Origin: Azolla pinnata
Lineage: Eukaryota > Streptophyta > Polypodiopsida > Salviniales > Salviniaceae
Assembly: GCA_037176905.1 (NCBI GenBank)
Contig: JBBBWG010006668.1
Span: 81,729 to 145,728 of the forward strand
Direction: 5' to 3'
DNA length: 64,000 nucleotides
Position 1 is the first letter of the stretch; each line of letters starts with the position of its first letter. A model generated the notes under the pieces. That model searched no databases and had not been told where the DNA came from. It saw only the letters and a list, made by a program, of their open reading frames with translations. Positions 1 through 12,770 of this stretch are shown here, one piece after another. The translations under genes were made by a program, and so were the position numbers.

Positions 1-568
1 TATTGATAACTTTGAGTTCCAAAACTTGAATAGCGTACTTCTTACATTTGATGCAGGCAGACATTCAAATGGCTGTTGTTCTATAATGGTGACAAATAAG
101 AAGCTACATTTTGGAAATAGAGGAGTGTGTTTTGAGAGTCTTCTTGGGTGAGCTATACTGGGCATATGTATATTTGTGAATATATAATGCTTCGATGTGG
201 CCTAGTCAGAAGAATGTAAACAAAAATTTGACGAAACAACTTTCTTAATCATATCTAACGTGTTTCTTGCATTTGACATGTTAAGGGTCCACAGTTTCAG
301 TTACATGAAAATTTGTTTTAAAATACAGCTACAGTTGGCAATGCTCGGGTGTTTTGGCTGTCATTTAGGACCATTGCTTTGGCTCGAATGTCTCTCTTAG
401 CATTCAAGATGTGTTCTGATTCCTGACATGTGCGATTTTGCAATTTTCATGTTCCGCTTACATATCGCAATCTAAGATAAAAATCACGTTTTTGTCCTTG
501 CCATGGATGTTATGCAGATTGAAAGAGGATGGCATAGCTCCATAACGTTCCTTGTTTGTTGAACGCAG
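1..568. other. Upstream intron / flanking sequence of the UVR-SnoaL gene
   Basis: AT-rich sequence with no convincing exon. It probably belongs to the intron ending at the AG at 567-568. Earlier exons may lie here unrecognised or left of the window. Confidence 0.4.
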
Positions 569-1166
569 GGCGCTACATTCGAAGCCACCTCAAAGGGCTG
601 CATTCTCTGTAATATGTTCATCGGGAGCAGACAGCAAAGAGGGTGAGAACAACCCGAGCAAAGCAAAGCACATCGACGACGGCAACGAGAGCCTACTGGA
701 GAAAGCATTGGAGGAAGCGATAGAGTCGGAGAACTATTCCGAGGCTGCGAGGCTGAGGGATCGGCTGCGAGCGATGCACGAGACGGAGACGGCGAGGGTG
801 ATGGCGATGAACAAGACATTCTACCAAGCATTTGAGTCGGGAGATATGAAGCTGATGAGGAGCATTTGGGCGGTGGGGGAGAATGTGCATTGCATACATC
901 CAGGATCAGGTCGGATATCGGGATATGACATGGTCATTTCGAGCTGGGAGCTGATGATCGGGCCTGAATCGGGGGCACCTCCTCTCAAGATCGAGCTCCA
1001 CAACTTAGAAGTCCAGGTAAAAGACGGTCTAGCGTATGTTACATGCTTGGAAGTTGTTAGGACCCAAGGATCGAGCTGGGGAAAGCAGCTAGCTACCAAC
1101 ATATTCGAGAAACGAGATGGCAAATGGTACATCTGCATGCACCATGCTTCTCACATTACTCTGTGA
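569..1166 (+). CDS. UVR-motif / SnoaL-like (NTF2-fold) protein, 3' terminal exon only
   Basis: This is the last exon of a gene whose 5' part I could not find. The acceptor AG is at 567-568, the frame is open to TGA at 1164-1166, and no ATG begins the open frame, so it continues from an upstream exon. About 200 residues are encoded. After a basic, Ser-rich stretch that could be the end of a transit peptide comes a helical segment, LEKALEEAIESENYSEAARL, typical of the UVR (UvrB/UvrC-type) motif. It is followed by about 120 residues of SnoaL-like/NTF2-like fold, with W and H positions usual for that fold (FESGDMKLMRSIWA, VHCIHPG, WYICMHHAS). Plants have small families with this pairing (relatives of the F-box protein SKIP8 and NTF2-family proteins). 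No biochemical role can be read from the sequence. It is convergent with the U-box gene at 2890-10178. The fold call is fairly sure; the function is unknown. Confidence 0.75.
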
Positions 1167-2889
1167 CCCACAACCCTGTAAATTGTTTCTGGAAACCTCC
1201 CTGATTGATGATTGGAAGCTTTCCAAGAGGCAAATCTAGTAACACAGAATCAAGTTGAACTGAAAGAAGAGCATGCTCTCCATTAGGATATATATACACA
1301 GTTCTGTGGTCAGAATTTCGATTGTCGTATCGTAATGGACAATGTAAACCCTGGATCGCATTTATGTTATCTTCTAGAACAGCCCAGAGACTGGAGGAAG
1401 AAACGGATTGATGTTATTACAGTTGCAATATGCTGGAACCCCCTCTCTCTATTGATAAAAACGTCTTGTAACTGTCATAACCATTTAGTTGTCACGGTTT
1501 CCCCCCATTTTCAAATGTAATTAACTGAGCAAACTGCCAAGGTTTTCCGGTCAATTTGTACAACAGATTTTGTACTAATCAGACTCCACTGCCATTCTGT
1601 TTCCATTTCGATTCTCAAATAATAGCTGCTGTGTCCATTTCAACTAATGGTGCTTCCACAGAGTTTTATACCAAACACAGTTTCCCACAACCATCTTTGA
1701 TTTCAAACTCGCAACAGCATTTGCAAAATTTTCCCTGATCGATCATCGACATGCAAAAATTGCTGAATTCTCTAGCCTTTGAAGACCGAGCATTACATCT
1801 TGCTAGCAACAGAGAATTTTCGCATTTCAATCTACTGAGCACAACCAGAGACATAATATCGGCCAGCAAAGTAAATATGTTTCAAACAATCTCTCCATGC
1901 ACATCGATCAAGAACACTACATACTATAAGCTCAAGAATTTAGTAATTTTGCAGTTCAGACGATGAGAAGCATAGAAAATCTGAGAGCTGCAACATGTCC
2001 TTTACCAGCTTGCAAAAAGTCACCTTCTGAAGACACAAAACAAAAGAGAATTCAACGTTGAAGACACCCAATCGACAAGAACACAATCAAATACCACTAA
2101 TCTTCGAACTAACACATTTCAAATGAAGAAACACTAATCAATACTAAGTTAAAAAAGGGCCTGCCTCCTTGTCCCGGCATGAAGAAAGAAAAACAGAGAA
2201 GGCCAGCAATGGTAGTTTTACAATATCCTGAAAGTATTGGGTAAGCTGTTCTTCTAAGATTCAACTGCAATAGATCACCCAGCTGCATGCATAGATCTAT
2301 CCCCAAAGGCTGGTGTATATACACCAAACGTGCGGAGGCAGAGCAATGCTTAGAAAACATAAGAATAGGAGACAATTGAGTATATTACTTCAAAGCCATG
2401 GAGCCACAGCTTTTCTACCTCAATGCCTTGCCTTCTTTCTTATGTAAGCTGGTTTTTTTTTTCATCCACTTCCCTTCCTATAACCTCCATTTCGCCACTT
2501 CGCTTTTTTTTCAAACCTACAAAAAATCATAAGAGATACAACAAACTAGGTCATACTGCCTGTCTCTCTACCTAGAGGGTTATTACAAGTATATGAAACA
2601 ACCTTCTTCAGGTGGCAGGGTCAGACACACACACACAAACAGCATTTCTGCATAAAGATTTGTGGGTGTGATGGTTTTTCATTGGAACAAGAAGTTGGGT
2701 GTGTGCATCCTTCTCATTTTTCTTTCCCACCAGACATGAATCTCTCAAGTGCCATAACTTCTTCTTTTCTATGTACAAGAAGAGGGGTCGGTTGGTCATG
2801 TTAAAACACGAGGGGAAATCAATCATTCGATCAAGCCTGAGACTGAAAAAAAAAAAGGAACAATGATTCAGTTATTGCGCCATCCATCA
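1167..2889. other. Convergent 3' spacer
   Basis: AT-rich spacer between two convergent genes. It should hold both 3' UTRs. Apart from a short CA run near 2627-2638 I see no repeat, RNA gene or further coding exon. Confidence 0.5.
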
Positions 2890-5800
2890 TCAGCTAGTCA
2901 TTTCTCCAACAGATTGTGCTTGCGTCGGTTGCTCATTCACTCCATTACTACTGCTGGCCTTTAAGGATCGATATTGCAAACGAACACTCTCACCATTATC
3001 TAATGTCCTCAACAAGTACCTGAGTTAAACAAAGAGGCAGCAGGTATCTGAGTTAAAAAAAAAAGAGAAGGAACCAGACAGCAGCTCTGATTTGGAGTCA
3101 TTAACTCTCAAATAAGACCAATACTTTGGATACTCCAAAAAGAGTAGAAAAATGAGCAAACATCATACCACCCATTTAAACACTTGGATGTAACAACAGC
3201 TTCTCTTCCAACAAATTTTTCTGGTGTCCGTTTGTTACCCTGTTAGAAAATATAAAAAGCATTAAATCCAATTGTCTACAGCTAATCTATCAAATTGTAA
3301 TAGACCCATTCATTTGTGCGTATCAAAGGTTTTATGTGTCAAATGAGATGAATCTACTCAGTCACAGAACAAGGATTTTTTTTACTCAGGGATCACTCAT
3401 CAATGAATCAGGGAAACAAACAAGTTTTATGCAATTATGCTACCCATGGATTTCATGAATACAGCCCCATACTTCACTTCCAAGTAAAACGAAGGCCCAC
3501 AGATAATGTTCTCGAGATATACATCGATGCCAATATCCTCAACTAAACTCAGGACACAGAGACAAGCAATTAGCCAGAAATTGGGCACTTTTGTGCATTA
3601 GAGCTTATAATCTAGAGCTTACACCGTTTATAATTCAAATTGATAGGTTTTATATTTATAGTGTACACAAAGTTACCTTAATGACAACTTTCTCATTCAC
3701 ATTGAACGGGTATTGCACTCCCTTAATATGGTGTGATCCATCATAGCTGGGCGGGGAACCCGGAAGCTCCTGTCATAACAATTGATCAAAAATGAACCTG
3801 TGAACCACATACAGCAAAGGAAAATAAATGCATTCAAATGTGTCCACAGCTTTCAGTTACTTTAAGCTTTTTTAGTTTCTCCCCAGGCTCGCCTGGATCT
3901 TTCCTTCGCTTCCGAGAACTATTGTGATGTTGTTGCCTCCTCATCTCTTCTTGTTTGAATGCTGCTGCAGCAGCCCTCAATGCTAGGGGGGAAAAAAAAA
4001 GATTTGAGCAAAAAATAATACCATACCCAGAATCATAAAAACTATCACTACACTACACTATCAAAAGAGGCTTTTTCTACGTCAATTGTTAATATAACTT
4101 ACCAAGGTTGGGTATAATGCGATCAAGGTTAACTGATGCACCACAAGTACTGCATCTTTGCTGAAAAAACAAAAATCCCATATCATAAGACGACTATAAA
4201 TAATTTGCAGAGAAAGATTGTACTATAAAATGCAGTTGACACTCTAGGGATTACAATAGACCACAGCCTACATTTCGAATATTAGAACATTACATATGCA
4301 TTAGTGTCTCTAACCCAATGATCTAGCAATATCCACTGTGAATTGATTTCCGTTGCTTCATGCAGAAATACATTTCCAAAAGCATAGGAAACATTTCATA
4401 GATCACGAATTCCAAGACCATCTGCCCAAATGTTTTGGAACATATGTAAATGGAGATCAACATCATTTTTATAAACCATATTTTTTTCTTAAGATGATGA
4501 ATCAGCAGAATACTTCAAGCAAGACAATACAGCATTTGACGTACAATATTCCATGTGAGGAAAAAATACCCTAAAACCAGTAATCGGTCATGTTATGCAG
4601 TCACCAAGTTCTTTCTAATGACATATTGAGAAAGAAAGGAAGAAAGAAAGAAAGTTACAGTACCGTCTTTCAAGAGGCAAAAATGACTTAAAAGACTGAA
4701 CACAAGAATACATCTTCAATTCAGAGGAAGGAATAAATTGGTTAATCCCTCAATTCAGTTCCATATCTTCTATCTCTCCACCAACTATTACTGAAACAAA
4801 AGACCAGAATTCATAGAGAAACAGATGTGCAGGAGGGAAGCATGCATACCGTTTCCATCACTTTCTTGAATGTCCCACCACCAAATGAATGTCCACAACC
4901 AAGAGAGGTGTATGCATCTTCCAAGATAGCTCCCCTGGATCACACCCAAAGCATTGAGAAAAATCATTACCAGGATATATTGCAACATGAACTTCAACGA
5001 AGAACCCAGGTCAAAAGAATCATCAAGTTTCTCACTGCGAATCTTAGAGAGTGAGGGTAAGAATAATATAAAGCAGTTACAGCTCTTAATTAATTGATAG
5101 ATACGAAACAGTGGGTTTTAAGAAAAGAAAATTTAGCTCACAACGTTGATCTTGCTGTCTTGTGTGTAGATAATCATTTAGTTTTCTTTTGAGATGTTTC
5201 CATTTATACATTCAATGAGCATTCTGTTTCGAGCAGTTAAGAAAAAAAATGCAGTCTAAATGAATATTGATTTTTACACAGCTCCATGACAGGAATACAT
5301 TCAATCTAATTGAAACAGCCCTTGAACATGGAAGCAAAAGCAGCAGCAATCTGCTGAGATTTTCTGCCCACAGGAACTGAACAACTCTGAACTTTTTCTG
5401 TAATCAAATTGTGTAGGATAATTATTTTAAGAAGCTTCATGCTCTTCATGATCAGGCCAAGAACTGATTTTTTAGAAACACGAACCATTTTCACATCTTT
5501 CTCAAAGCTTGGAAGAGAGCAAATAATAACCTATAGATCTGTAAGAATCTAAATTCATATCAATATCTTGACTCTGTTCTAGAAACTTAATATCACCGTA
5601 CTATTTTGACCGCATGTTTTTCAGAGCATATACTATTATTATTTATTGCATTGAGGGTTCATGTTGTGCTTACATAGTGTTTGGATTACAGCATGATAAC
5701 CTAAAAACTTCCCATACAGCCCAGAAAGGATATACCTATGGAAAAGTTGAAATCTCTATTATCTTTTCTATGTGTATAGATAAGAATGCAGCAGAGCTTC

Positions 5801-8800
5801 ATTTACATCATTTACTCTGAAATTTACACACAGCACTTACGTCAAAGGATCAGATAGCAAAGATCGTAGAGAAGGTTCTGACTTTGAATGCCCTCTATTT
5901 GTCTCCTGCAGCTACAGTGAAAAATTAAAAGCATCATAAAACTCAAAATGAATTGCCTACTAATCTCTAATTTCTGCACAAGCTTGTCAGCAACAGCACC
6001 TTTACAATAATGGAACACTTTACATTAATATTCAATCTGGTATTCCGAATTCATGTATGTACACAGTATACAGCTAGGATGCTAGCAAAACAATGTATTG
6101 GAAATTTTTACTCGGGTCCTATTTTTGTATCGGTTCATAAGGAGCAACACTTATTTTCAAACCCAAACACTGTAATACTAAGAGAAAGCGTACCAAGGGG
6201 CTTTCCACCCGGTTCCCAGCCATGGCATCTGTAACATGCAAACTCTCAAGAAACTTAGACACACCAACAGGCCCATATCGATCAGAAACAGAATAACCCA
6301 CACCAGCCATCATAGATCCATCTAATGTTTCATTGCTCCGCGGCATAAGCCTAAAAGTCAGTGATGTCCTGCACATTTTTCATAAACATCATGTCAAACC
6401 ACGAATACTGATGTTTTGCAAATTGCGGAGCAAGGGGAGCAGGGAACTATAAGCGAGACACAGTGAGAGACAGCCACACAAACAGAGAACAAAGATCTTT
6501 TCAGGCAGATCATGGTTATAAATAAATGTGGGGGAAAATCCACATTATCCATGTCGAAATAAATTAACAAACTATACACTACATGAGAGAGAAGTGAGGT
6601 GTTGAATTAAAATCTTTGAAAAAGCCATGAAGCTTAACAGTTACAAAAATAATGAATGACATGAGATTTCCTCACCTTCCGTTCGAGGTAGGGCCTGATG
6701 CAGCGTAAGGGTCAATACGATAGGCGTATGCATGGCAAACCCCGGATGTAACATGTTGAAGAGACCTCCCTGTAAGTACAAGCAGATCCCCTGGTCGCAG
6801 ACCCATGTCTGCAAGGTACCATTGACCATTCGCATCACAAACCTGCAAATGAAGTCCACTATAAATCACCCAATGCAAAGCAGAGAAGTGACCTGCTATC
6901 CAGACCACAGGATATGTTTCTCTTATTCACTGGTAAAAACATTTAAGGAACGCATTTTTAGTTCAACTTGATGTTCTCTAAAATCCAGAGCCTAGATATC
7001 AACATCGTTCCGCACTGAGCACATGAAAGTACAAGGCTCCATATGAGAGAAAGACATTGGAAACTGTAATTATGTTTTCTAAAGACATACAATATACTAA
7101 TCCAATTGTAATTATGTATCCTAGAAACATGCAACACAATAATCACCTGCAATCCAGGAGAATCTGCAGCAATCAGTGTAAGCATCCCCTTCTCATATTC
7201 TTGCAAGGCTCCTACTGGACCATTCATGGCTTTTGTATTTGGGCCAGTTTCATGAAAACGTGTTGCCACAAGTACTGATGAAGAGGCACTGTCATCGGGT
7301 AATGGGCAATCATCCAAAAGGGAGTAAAACGCACTGCATCGCATAAAAAAGCAAACAATATGAGATCCCAGAACCATGGAAGAGGTTATTCTCAAATGTC
7401 AAATTGAATCAATTGCTCGAGATTACTTACTCGCTTCGTAATCGCAGATATCGAGATATAGCTCCAAGTGCAACCCTTGATGCTTTTCCCAAGCAACGGA
7501 AGACGTCAGACATGCAAGGTGGTGGCAAATCTACTTCCTCGCCCCTGGCATTCCTTTGAGATTGAGAAAAGAAATAAATAAATATTACACATCCTAGCAT
7601 ATACAATTGTATCCCTAGTTAGGTAAGTATAGTGTTTGAGAGGCATCGATTTGTCTCACTACACTACTTCAGCTACACATTCATAGTTATTCCAGAGATG
7701 GAATGAGCAACTCACTACTTGATCTAGACATAATGAAATGCTTACAACAGATATTGAACCAGGCCTTATAGACACACCCAAAGACAAATAGAAATAATGA
7801 CAATGGCAAGGATGATGAACTGCAGCATATATTAGTCACAAAAACCCAGCCACATTGGAGCATGTAAAAGGAAATAAAAGGACATGTAAACGGTTTGAGC
7901 ATGTGCCCTCTCTTCTAGCCCTTAGCCTTTTTTTCTCAATCAGTCTTATTAACATGATCATGCTTGATTTTCCAACCTAGCCATAGGGAACGAAAGACTA
8001 AACTTCCTGGCAAACAAACGAAGCTATTGGAATCTTCCAATTGTCATCCCCCCTGCAGGCCCTTATTTCTCTAGAATGCCTCATCATAATTCTCATCCCA
8101 GCTTCAATACACACACACACACACACACACACACTTGAAAACAATAAGAACGCTTTGGATGTTGAAAAATTGAATTGCAAGGCCCAATTTCCCTAGGACA
8201 AATATAGAAAGATAGATAGATGGATGGATAGATAGAGAGAGTGATAGAGAAAGAGACAGATGAGTGTACCCAAATAATCACGACACAAATCTTTGGACAC
8301 TTAGGTTCCAAAAAAACATAAATGTATCCACAACAAGAACTCTTTGGATGTCTGTTTCCCTATGATACAAATATATGCATATACCAGATTAACCACAAAC
8401 CAGGTCATGCATTCACAAGGGTTCTCTGGCTAATCGTTAGACGAGACTCTCCAGAGCCATGCCTTGATGCAAAAAACACACAGTCATAGTCAACATACGC
8501 ACACATATGCATGTATACATTAAGGGCTCAACTTCATTACAAGCGGACTCTCCAGAGGCATCCCTTCGCCCAAGAAACACATGCCCACGTTCATACATAC
8601 AGTCATTCATTAGGGCTGGAGCTACTTACTAGAGGACTCTCCAGAGTCATACCTTCATGCAAAAGAAAAAACACATGGTCAACATACGCACATACACGTG
8701 CATGCATACACACATAGGGGCCCAACTTCATTACAAGAGGACTCTCCAGAGTTGAACCTCCCCACAAAAAACACAGTCTCATGTGACCTGAGCACACGCA

Positions 8801-10178
8801 TGCATGCATGCATACATACATATGGGTTCACAAGCTAATTAATCACCAGTAAAGGAGTCTCCAAAACACATAGTCTCGTATAGTCTACATACATACATGA
8901 GGGTTCAAAAGCTAATTAATCACCAGCAGAGAAATCTCCAGAATCCTTAGCTTCCCACGATAAGACCAAACACATAGTCTCGTATAGTCTAAATACATGC
9001 ATGAGGGTTCAAATGCGAATTAATCACCAGCAGAGAAATCTCCAGAGTCCTTAGCTTCCCACGATAAGACCAAACACATAGTCTGGTGTACTCTATGCAT
9101 GCACACACATACATAGTCTGGTGTAATCTATGCATACACACAGACATAATCTGGTGTAATCTATGCATACACACACATAAATAGTCTGGTGTAATCTATG
9201 CATACACACACATACATAGTCTGGTGTAATATATATGCATACACACACATACATAGTCTGGTGTAATCTATATGCATACACACACATACATAGTCTGGTG
9301 TAATCTATATGCATACACACACATGCATAGTCTGGTGTAATCTATATGCATACACACACATGCATAGTCTGGTGTAATCTATGCATACACACACATGCAT
9401 AGTCTGGTGTAATCTATGCATACACACACATACATAGTCTGGTGTAATCTATAGGCATACACACACATGCATAGTCTGGTGTAATCTATGCATACACACA
9501 CATGCATGCATACATACACACACATGCATGCATACACACACACACACACACACAAGTGGCCGAGCTAATTAACGACTTCGCTGCAGTAAGGAATCAATCC
9601 CACCTTCCGGCTCGGAAGTAGTACATGTCTCGGGAGGGCGAGGAGACGTAGCCGGAGTGCTTGGACCAGCCGCCGCTGCTCCAGGGGTGGGACTGGGCGC
9701 GGGTGCGGAAGTAGAGCGTGGCGGATTCGAGGGCGCAGCGGACGAGGGCGGCGTCCTCGCCGCCGAGCTCCATGATGGCGGCGCCATGGCGGGCGAGGCA
9801 GGTGGAGAGCTCCTCGACGGCGCGGGAGTAGACGAGCGTGGGGGGCCCGTCTTCGGGGAAGATGTCGAGGAGCTTGATCCTGGGGAGGCAGGAGGAGGGG
9901 TCGAGGAGCTGGGGAGGAGGAGGAGGAGGAGGAGGAGGAGGCGCCTGCAGGTGGGAAGAAGGCGCTTGAGGAGGAGGAGGAGGCTGCTGTTGAGCCGCAG
10001 AAGAGGCGGAGAACGGGTACCCAGGCCCTGCGCTCGACGCCAGTGGCATTGCATGCGAAACGCCCCCCAAGAGCGCGTGTGATCCTCCCAAGAGCCCGTG
10101 CGAACTCCCCCCTCCTAGCCCCAGCCCGCCCCCTGACGCAGACGACGTTGTTGTAGAGTGTGAGACTCCACCCGGCAT
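2890..10178 (-). CDS. PUB62: U-box protein with N-terminal 2OG-oxygenase-like region (PUB62/63 type)
   Basis: Twelve exons read on the minus strand: 10178-9604, 7553-7431, 7333-7147, 6842-6676, 6368-6194, 5905-5841, 4934-4850, 4160-4103, 3982-3861, 3769-3677, 3239-3169, 3019-2890. All phases agree and give about 616 residues. Exon 1 encodes a Gly/Ser then poly-Pro leader. Exons 1-4 resemble an isopenicillin-N-synthase/2OG-oxygenase-like fold (GMLTLIAADSPGLQV, GDLLVLTGRSLQHVTSG). Exons 6-9 form a U-box (DPLTGAILEDAYTSLGCGHS; QRCSTCGASVNLDRIIPNLA), which in this family binds E2 enzymes for ubiquitin transfer. Exons 10-12 hold the conserved tail (GNKRTPEKFVGREAVVT, LNGWYLVRTLDN). The usual HxD iron-binding pair of 2OG oxygenases is not visible, so that part may be non-catalytic (inference). 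The start is uncertain: the frame is open further upstream without an ATG, so 10178 is the first Met. The exon 5 donor could also be at 6209. PUB62 or PUB63 is a family-level call. Confidence 0.8.
8090..8245. repeat. CA microsatellite and GATA/GATG run in U-box gene intron 1
   Basis: A CA dinucleotide run near 8108-8133 is followed by a GATA/GATG tetranucleotide patch near 8210-8240. Both lie in the 2.05 kb first intron (7554-9603). Confidence 0.8.
8430..9075. repeat. Imperfect ~100 bp minisatellite, intron 1 of the U-box gene
   Basis: About six diverged tandem units. Each carries a core close to GGACTCTCCAGAG followed by a CATGC/ACACA-rich spacer. The later copies (from about 8,850) share a TTAATCACCAGCAGAGAAAT block. 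The array grades directly into the shorter minisatellite on its right. Confidence 0.75.
9076..9556. repeat. 33-37 bp minisatellite, intron 1 of the U-box gene
   Basis: About 12 tandem units containing TAGTCTGGTGTAATCTATGC followed by an ACACACACAT spacer, ending in a pure CA run near 9534-9554. It lies about 50 bp from the splice donor of exon 1. Confidence 0.85.
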
Positions 10179-10247
10179 CGCATGTGAAAGCCCCGCTTTC
10201 TCTGCGTTTCTTCCTCTCGTGACCTCCTTCGGCGAACGCAGAATCAC

Positions 10248-10990
10248 CGTTCCGACGGCTTTGCTGGAGATTGTGGTCGTGGAGGAGATGGAGATTGCGG
10301 CGATGCCGTTCTTGATGCGCTTCTTGATGCTATGGTGGAGATTAGCTGCTCCTGCTTCTTCTTCTTCTTGTTTGATGCAGGCTTCTTGGTGCTAATCTAT
10401 GGCGGAGATGGAGCTGCTCCCTCTTCTTCTTCTTCTTGATGCGGCTTCTTGGTGCTATCTATGGTGGAGATGGAGCTGCTCCCTCTTCTTCTTCTTCTTG
10501 ATGCGGCTTCTTGGTGCTATCTATGGCGGAGATTGGAGGCGATGCCGCTGCTCCTCCTCCTCTTTCTTGAGGCTATGGCGGAGACGGAGGCGATGCTGCT
10601 GCTCCTCCTCCTCTTTCTTGAGGCTATGGCGGAGATGGAGGCGACGCTACTTGGGGGAAATTGCGGAGCTTCGGCTGGGGGGGATTCGGCTTTCGCTTTG
10701 CTGCTTTGGCTACGGCGCGTTTTTTCTTGATTTTTGCTACGGCGTTCTGCTGCGTCGCTCAAGGCGAAAATTTCCCCCCTCTGCGTTTGCAGGTCGTCGT
10801 CGTCGTCGTCGTCGTCGACGTCTCTGCAGAGAGCGGGAGAAAAGAAACCCTAACTCCTCAGGGGGAAAGCCTTACCTCGCGGCGTCCATGTCTTTCCGGC
10901 CCCGTCTTCCGTTCCCTTTCGGCGCGGGCCTGGTGGGAAATTAGGGTTTCGGGGTCACTCCTTCTTCCCCGCCGCCGCGGAAAGCTCCCG

Positions 10991-11023
<33 letters not shown>

Positions 11024-11354
11024 TGCGGCTGCGGCGGCGTGGCCCGACGGGGAGGAGGACAGTGCGGGGGGGTCTTCCATGTCCGCAGCAGCTGTGGAGG
11101 ATGCAGGAGGAGCTTGAGATCTTGGAGCGGGAGGCGAAATTGGAGGGGGATTCTCTGGTCTGGAGAGGTCGGGGAAGAAGGGAAGGGAAGGGGAGCGCTG
11201 CTGTGCGGGGGAGCAGAATTAGGGTTAGGGCTTTCCTGCAGAAGGGGGGGGGGGGAGGGAGGAAGCAGAAGGAAGCAGAAGTCGAAAGGAAGAGAGAAAG
11301 AAAGGAAGGAAGCAAGAAAAGGAAGGGAGGGAAAGGGAAGGAGAAATTTGGTCC

Positions 11355-11394
<40 letters not shown>

Positions 11395-11430
11395 TTCCCC
11401 CTTTTTGAAGTGAAAAGGGCGGATTGGAGA
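10248..11430. repeat. Trinucleotide-rich upstream region of the U-box gene
   Basis: This covers the probable 5' UTR and promoter of the minus-strand U-box gene. Near 10,390-10,640 a unit of about 60 bp (GGCGGAGATGGAGCTGCTCC plus a CTTCTT run) is repeated about four times and then shortens to a 51 bp version. CGT, CTG and GGA trinucleotide runs and a GT run (about 11,357-11,392) follow. Single telomere-type boxes occur near 10,846, 10,942 and 11,219. The long Leu- or Arg-rich open frames here come from the repeats. Confidence 0.7.
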
Positions 11431-11519
11431 AGGAAAGGGAGGGAATTTGCAGGCCGCAGAGGGAAGCGAGCTCTGGCTATGGCGAGCGCGAAGCAGACGA
11501 CCCAGAAAACACAGAGAGA

Positions 11520-12030
11520 GCGAAGATGGAGATGGAGGTGGAGATGGAGATGGAGATGATGGTGGTGATGGTGATGGTGGTGGTGATGGTACTGATGGTG
11601 GTGATGGCGGTGATGGCGGTGATGGTGATGATGGTGGTGATGCTGGTGATGATGATGATGGTGGTGGCGGTGGTGATGGTGATGACGGTGACGGTGGTGA
11701 TGGTGATGATGCTGGTGGTTGTGATGATGACGATGGTGGTGATGGTGATGGTGGTGATGGTGGTGGCTGCGGTGATGATGATGATTGTGAGGGTGATGAT
11801 GGTGGTGGCTGTGGTGATGATGATATGACGGTGAGGGTGATGATGGTGATGGTGGTCATGGTGGCGGTGGTGGTGATGGTGATGATGGTGATGATGGTGA
11901 CGGTGATGGTGATGATGGTGATGGCCGTGATGACGGTGATGATGGTGATGATCATGATGGCGGTGATGATGGTGATGGTGATGGTTATGGTGGTGATGAT
12001 GATGGCGCTGGCTGTGATGGTGATGGAAGG
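11520..12030. repeat. GATGGTGGT-type minisatellite
   Basis: About 500 bp of imperfect GGT/GAT trimers (GATGGTGATGGTGG and variants). They stay open in several frames on both strands and yield Met/Val/Asp-rich or His/Ile/Thr-rich pseudo-proteins, with no coding signal. Confidence 0.9.
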
Positions 12031-12057
12031 TGAGGAGCGTTTTACTTTTCTTGCCTC

Positions 12058-12770
12058 TGATGGATGGATGGATGGATGGCATCATGGATGCGCCAATGTG
12101 GGTGGATGCGATGGATGCGATTGATGCGATGGCATGGCATGGCATGGATGGATGGATGGATGCGATGGATGCGATTGATGCAATGGCATGGCATGGCATG
12201 GATGGATGGATGGATGCGACGGCATGGCCTGGATGGATGGATGCGATTTGATGGCATGGATCTGTAGCTGATGTGTGGATGGATGGATGGATGGATGTGT
12301 AGCTGATGTGTGGATGGATGGATGGATGGATGTGTGGCTGATGTATGGATGGGTGATGCCTGTGTAGCTGATGCATGGATGGATGATGGATGTCTGGCTG
12401 ATGTATGGATGGATGATGACTGTGCAGCTGATGTATGGATGGATGAGTGGTGCATGTGTTGCTGGTGCATGGATGGTCCGTGATGCCTGTGCTGCTGATG
12501 CATGGACGGATGATGCATCTGTGGCTGATGCATGGCATGGATGGTCCGTGATGCATGTGTGCCCGATGCATGGACGGATGATGCATCTGTGGCTGATGCA
12601 TGGCATGGATGGTCCGTGATGCCTGTGTGCCTGATGCATGGATGGATGATGCATCTGTGGCTGATGCATGGCATGGATGATGCCTGTGAGGCTGATGCAT
12701 GGATGGATGATGCCTGTGCGGCTGATGTATGGATGGATGTGTAAGCCTGGGTGGATAGGATGTATGAATG
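12058..12770. repeat. GGAT tetranucleotide and ~30-65 bp compound VNTR
   Basis: GGATGGAT runs alternate with longer tandem units. Examples are a GCGATGGATGCGATTGATGC block repeated near 12,100-12,230 and a TGTGGCTGATGCATGG unit repeated through 12,300-12,740. Confidence 0.85.

Noticed and set aside
10179-10247. Upstream in-frame extension of the U-box protein beginning at GTG
   Set aside because: No ATG in this stretch; GTG is not a plausible start here, so 10178 was kept, with the caveat of a possible upstream exon.
10399-11413. Leu/Arg-rich and poly-Gly/Cys open frames on the plus strand
   Set aside because: They are encoded by CTT, GGA, CTG and GT runs upstream of the U-box gene; no protein family features.
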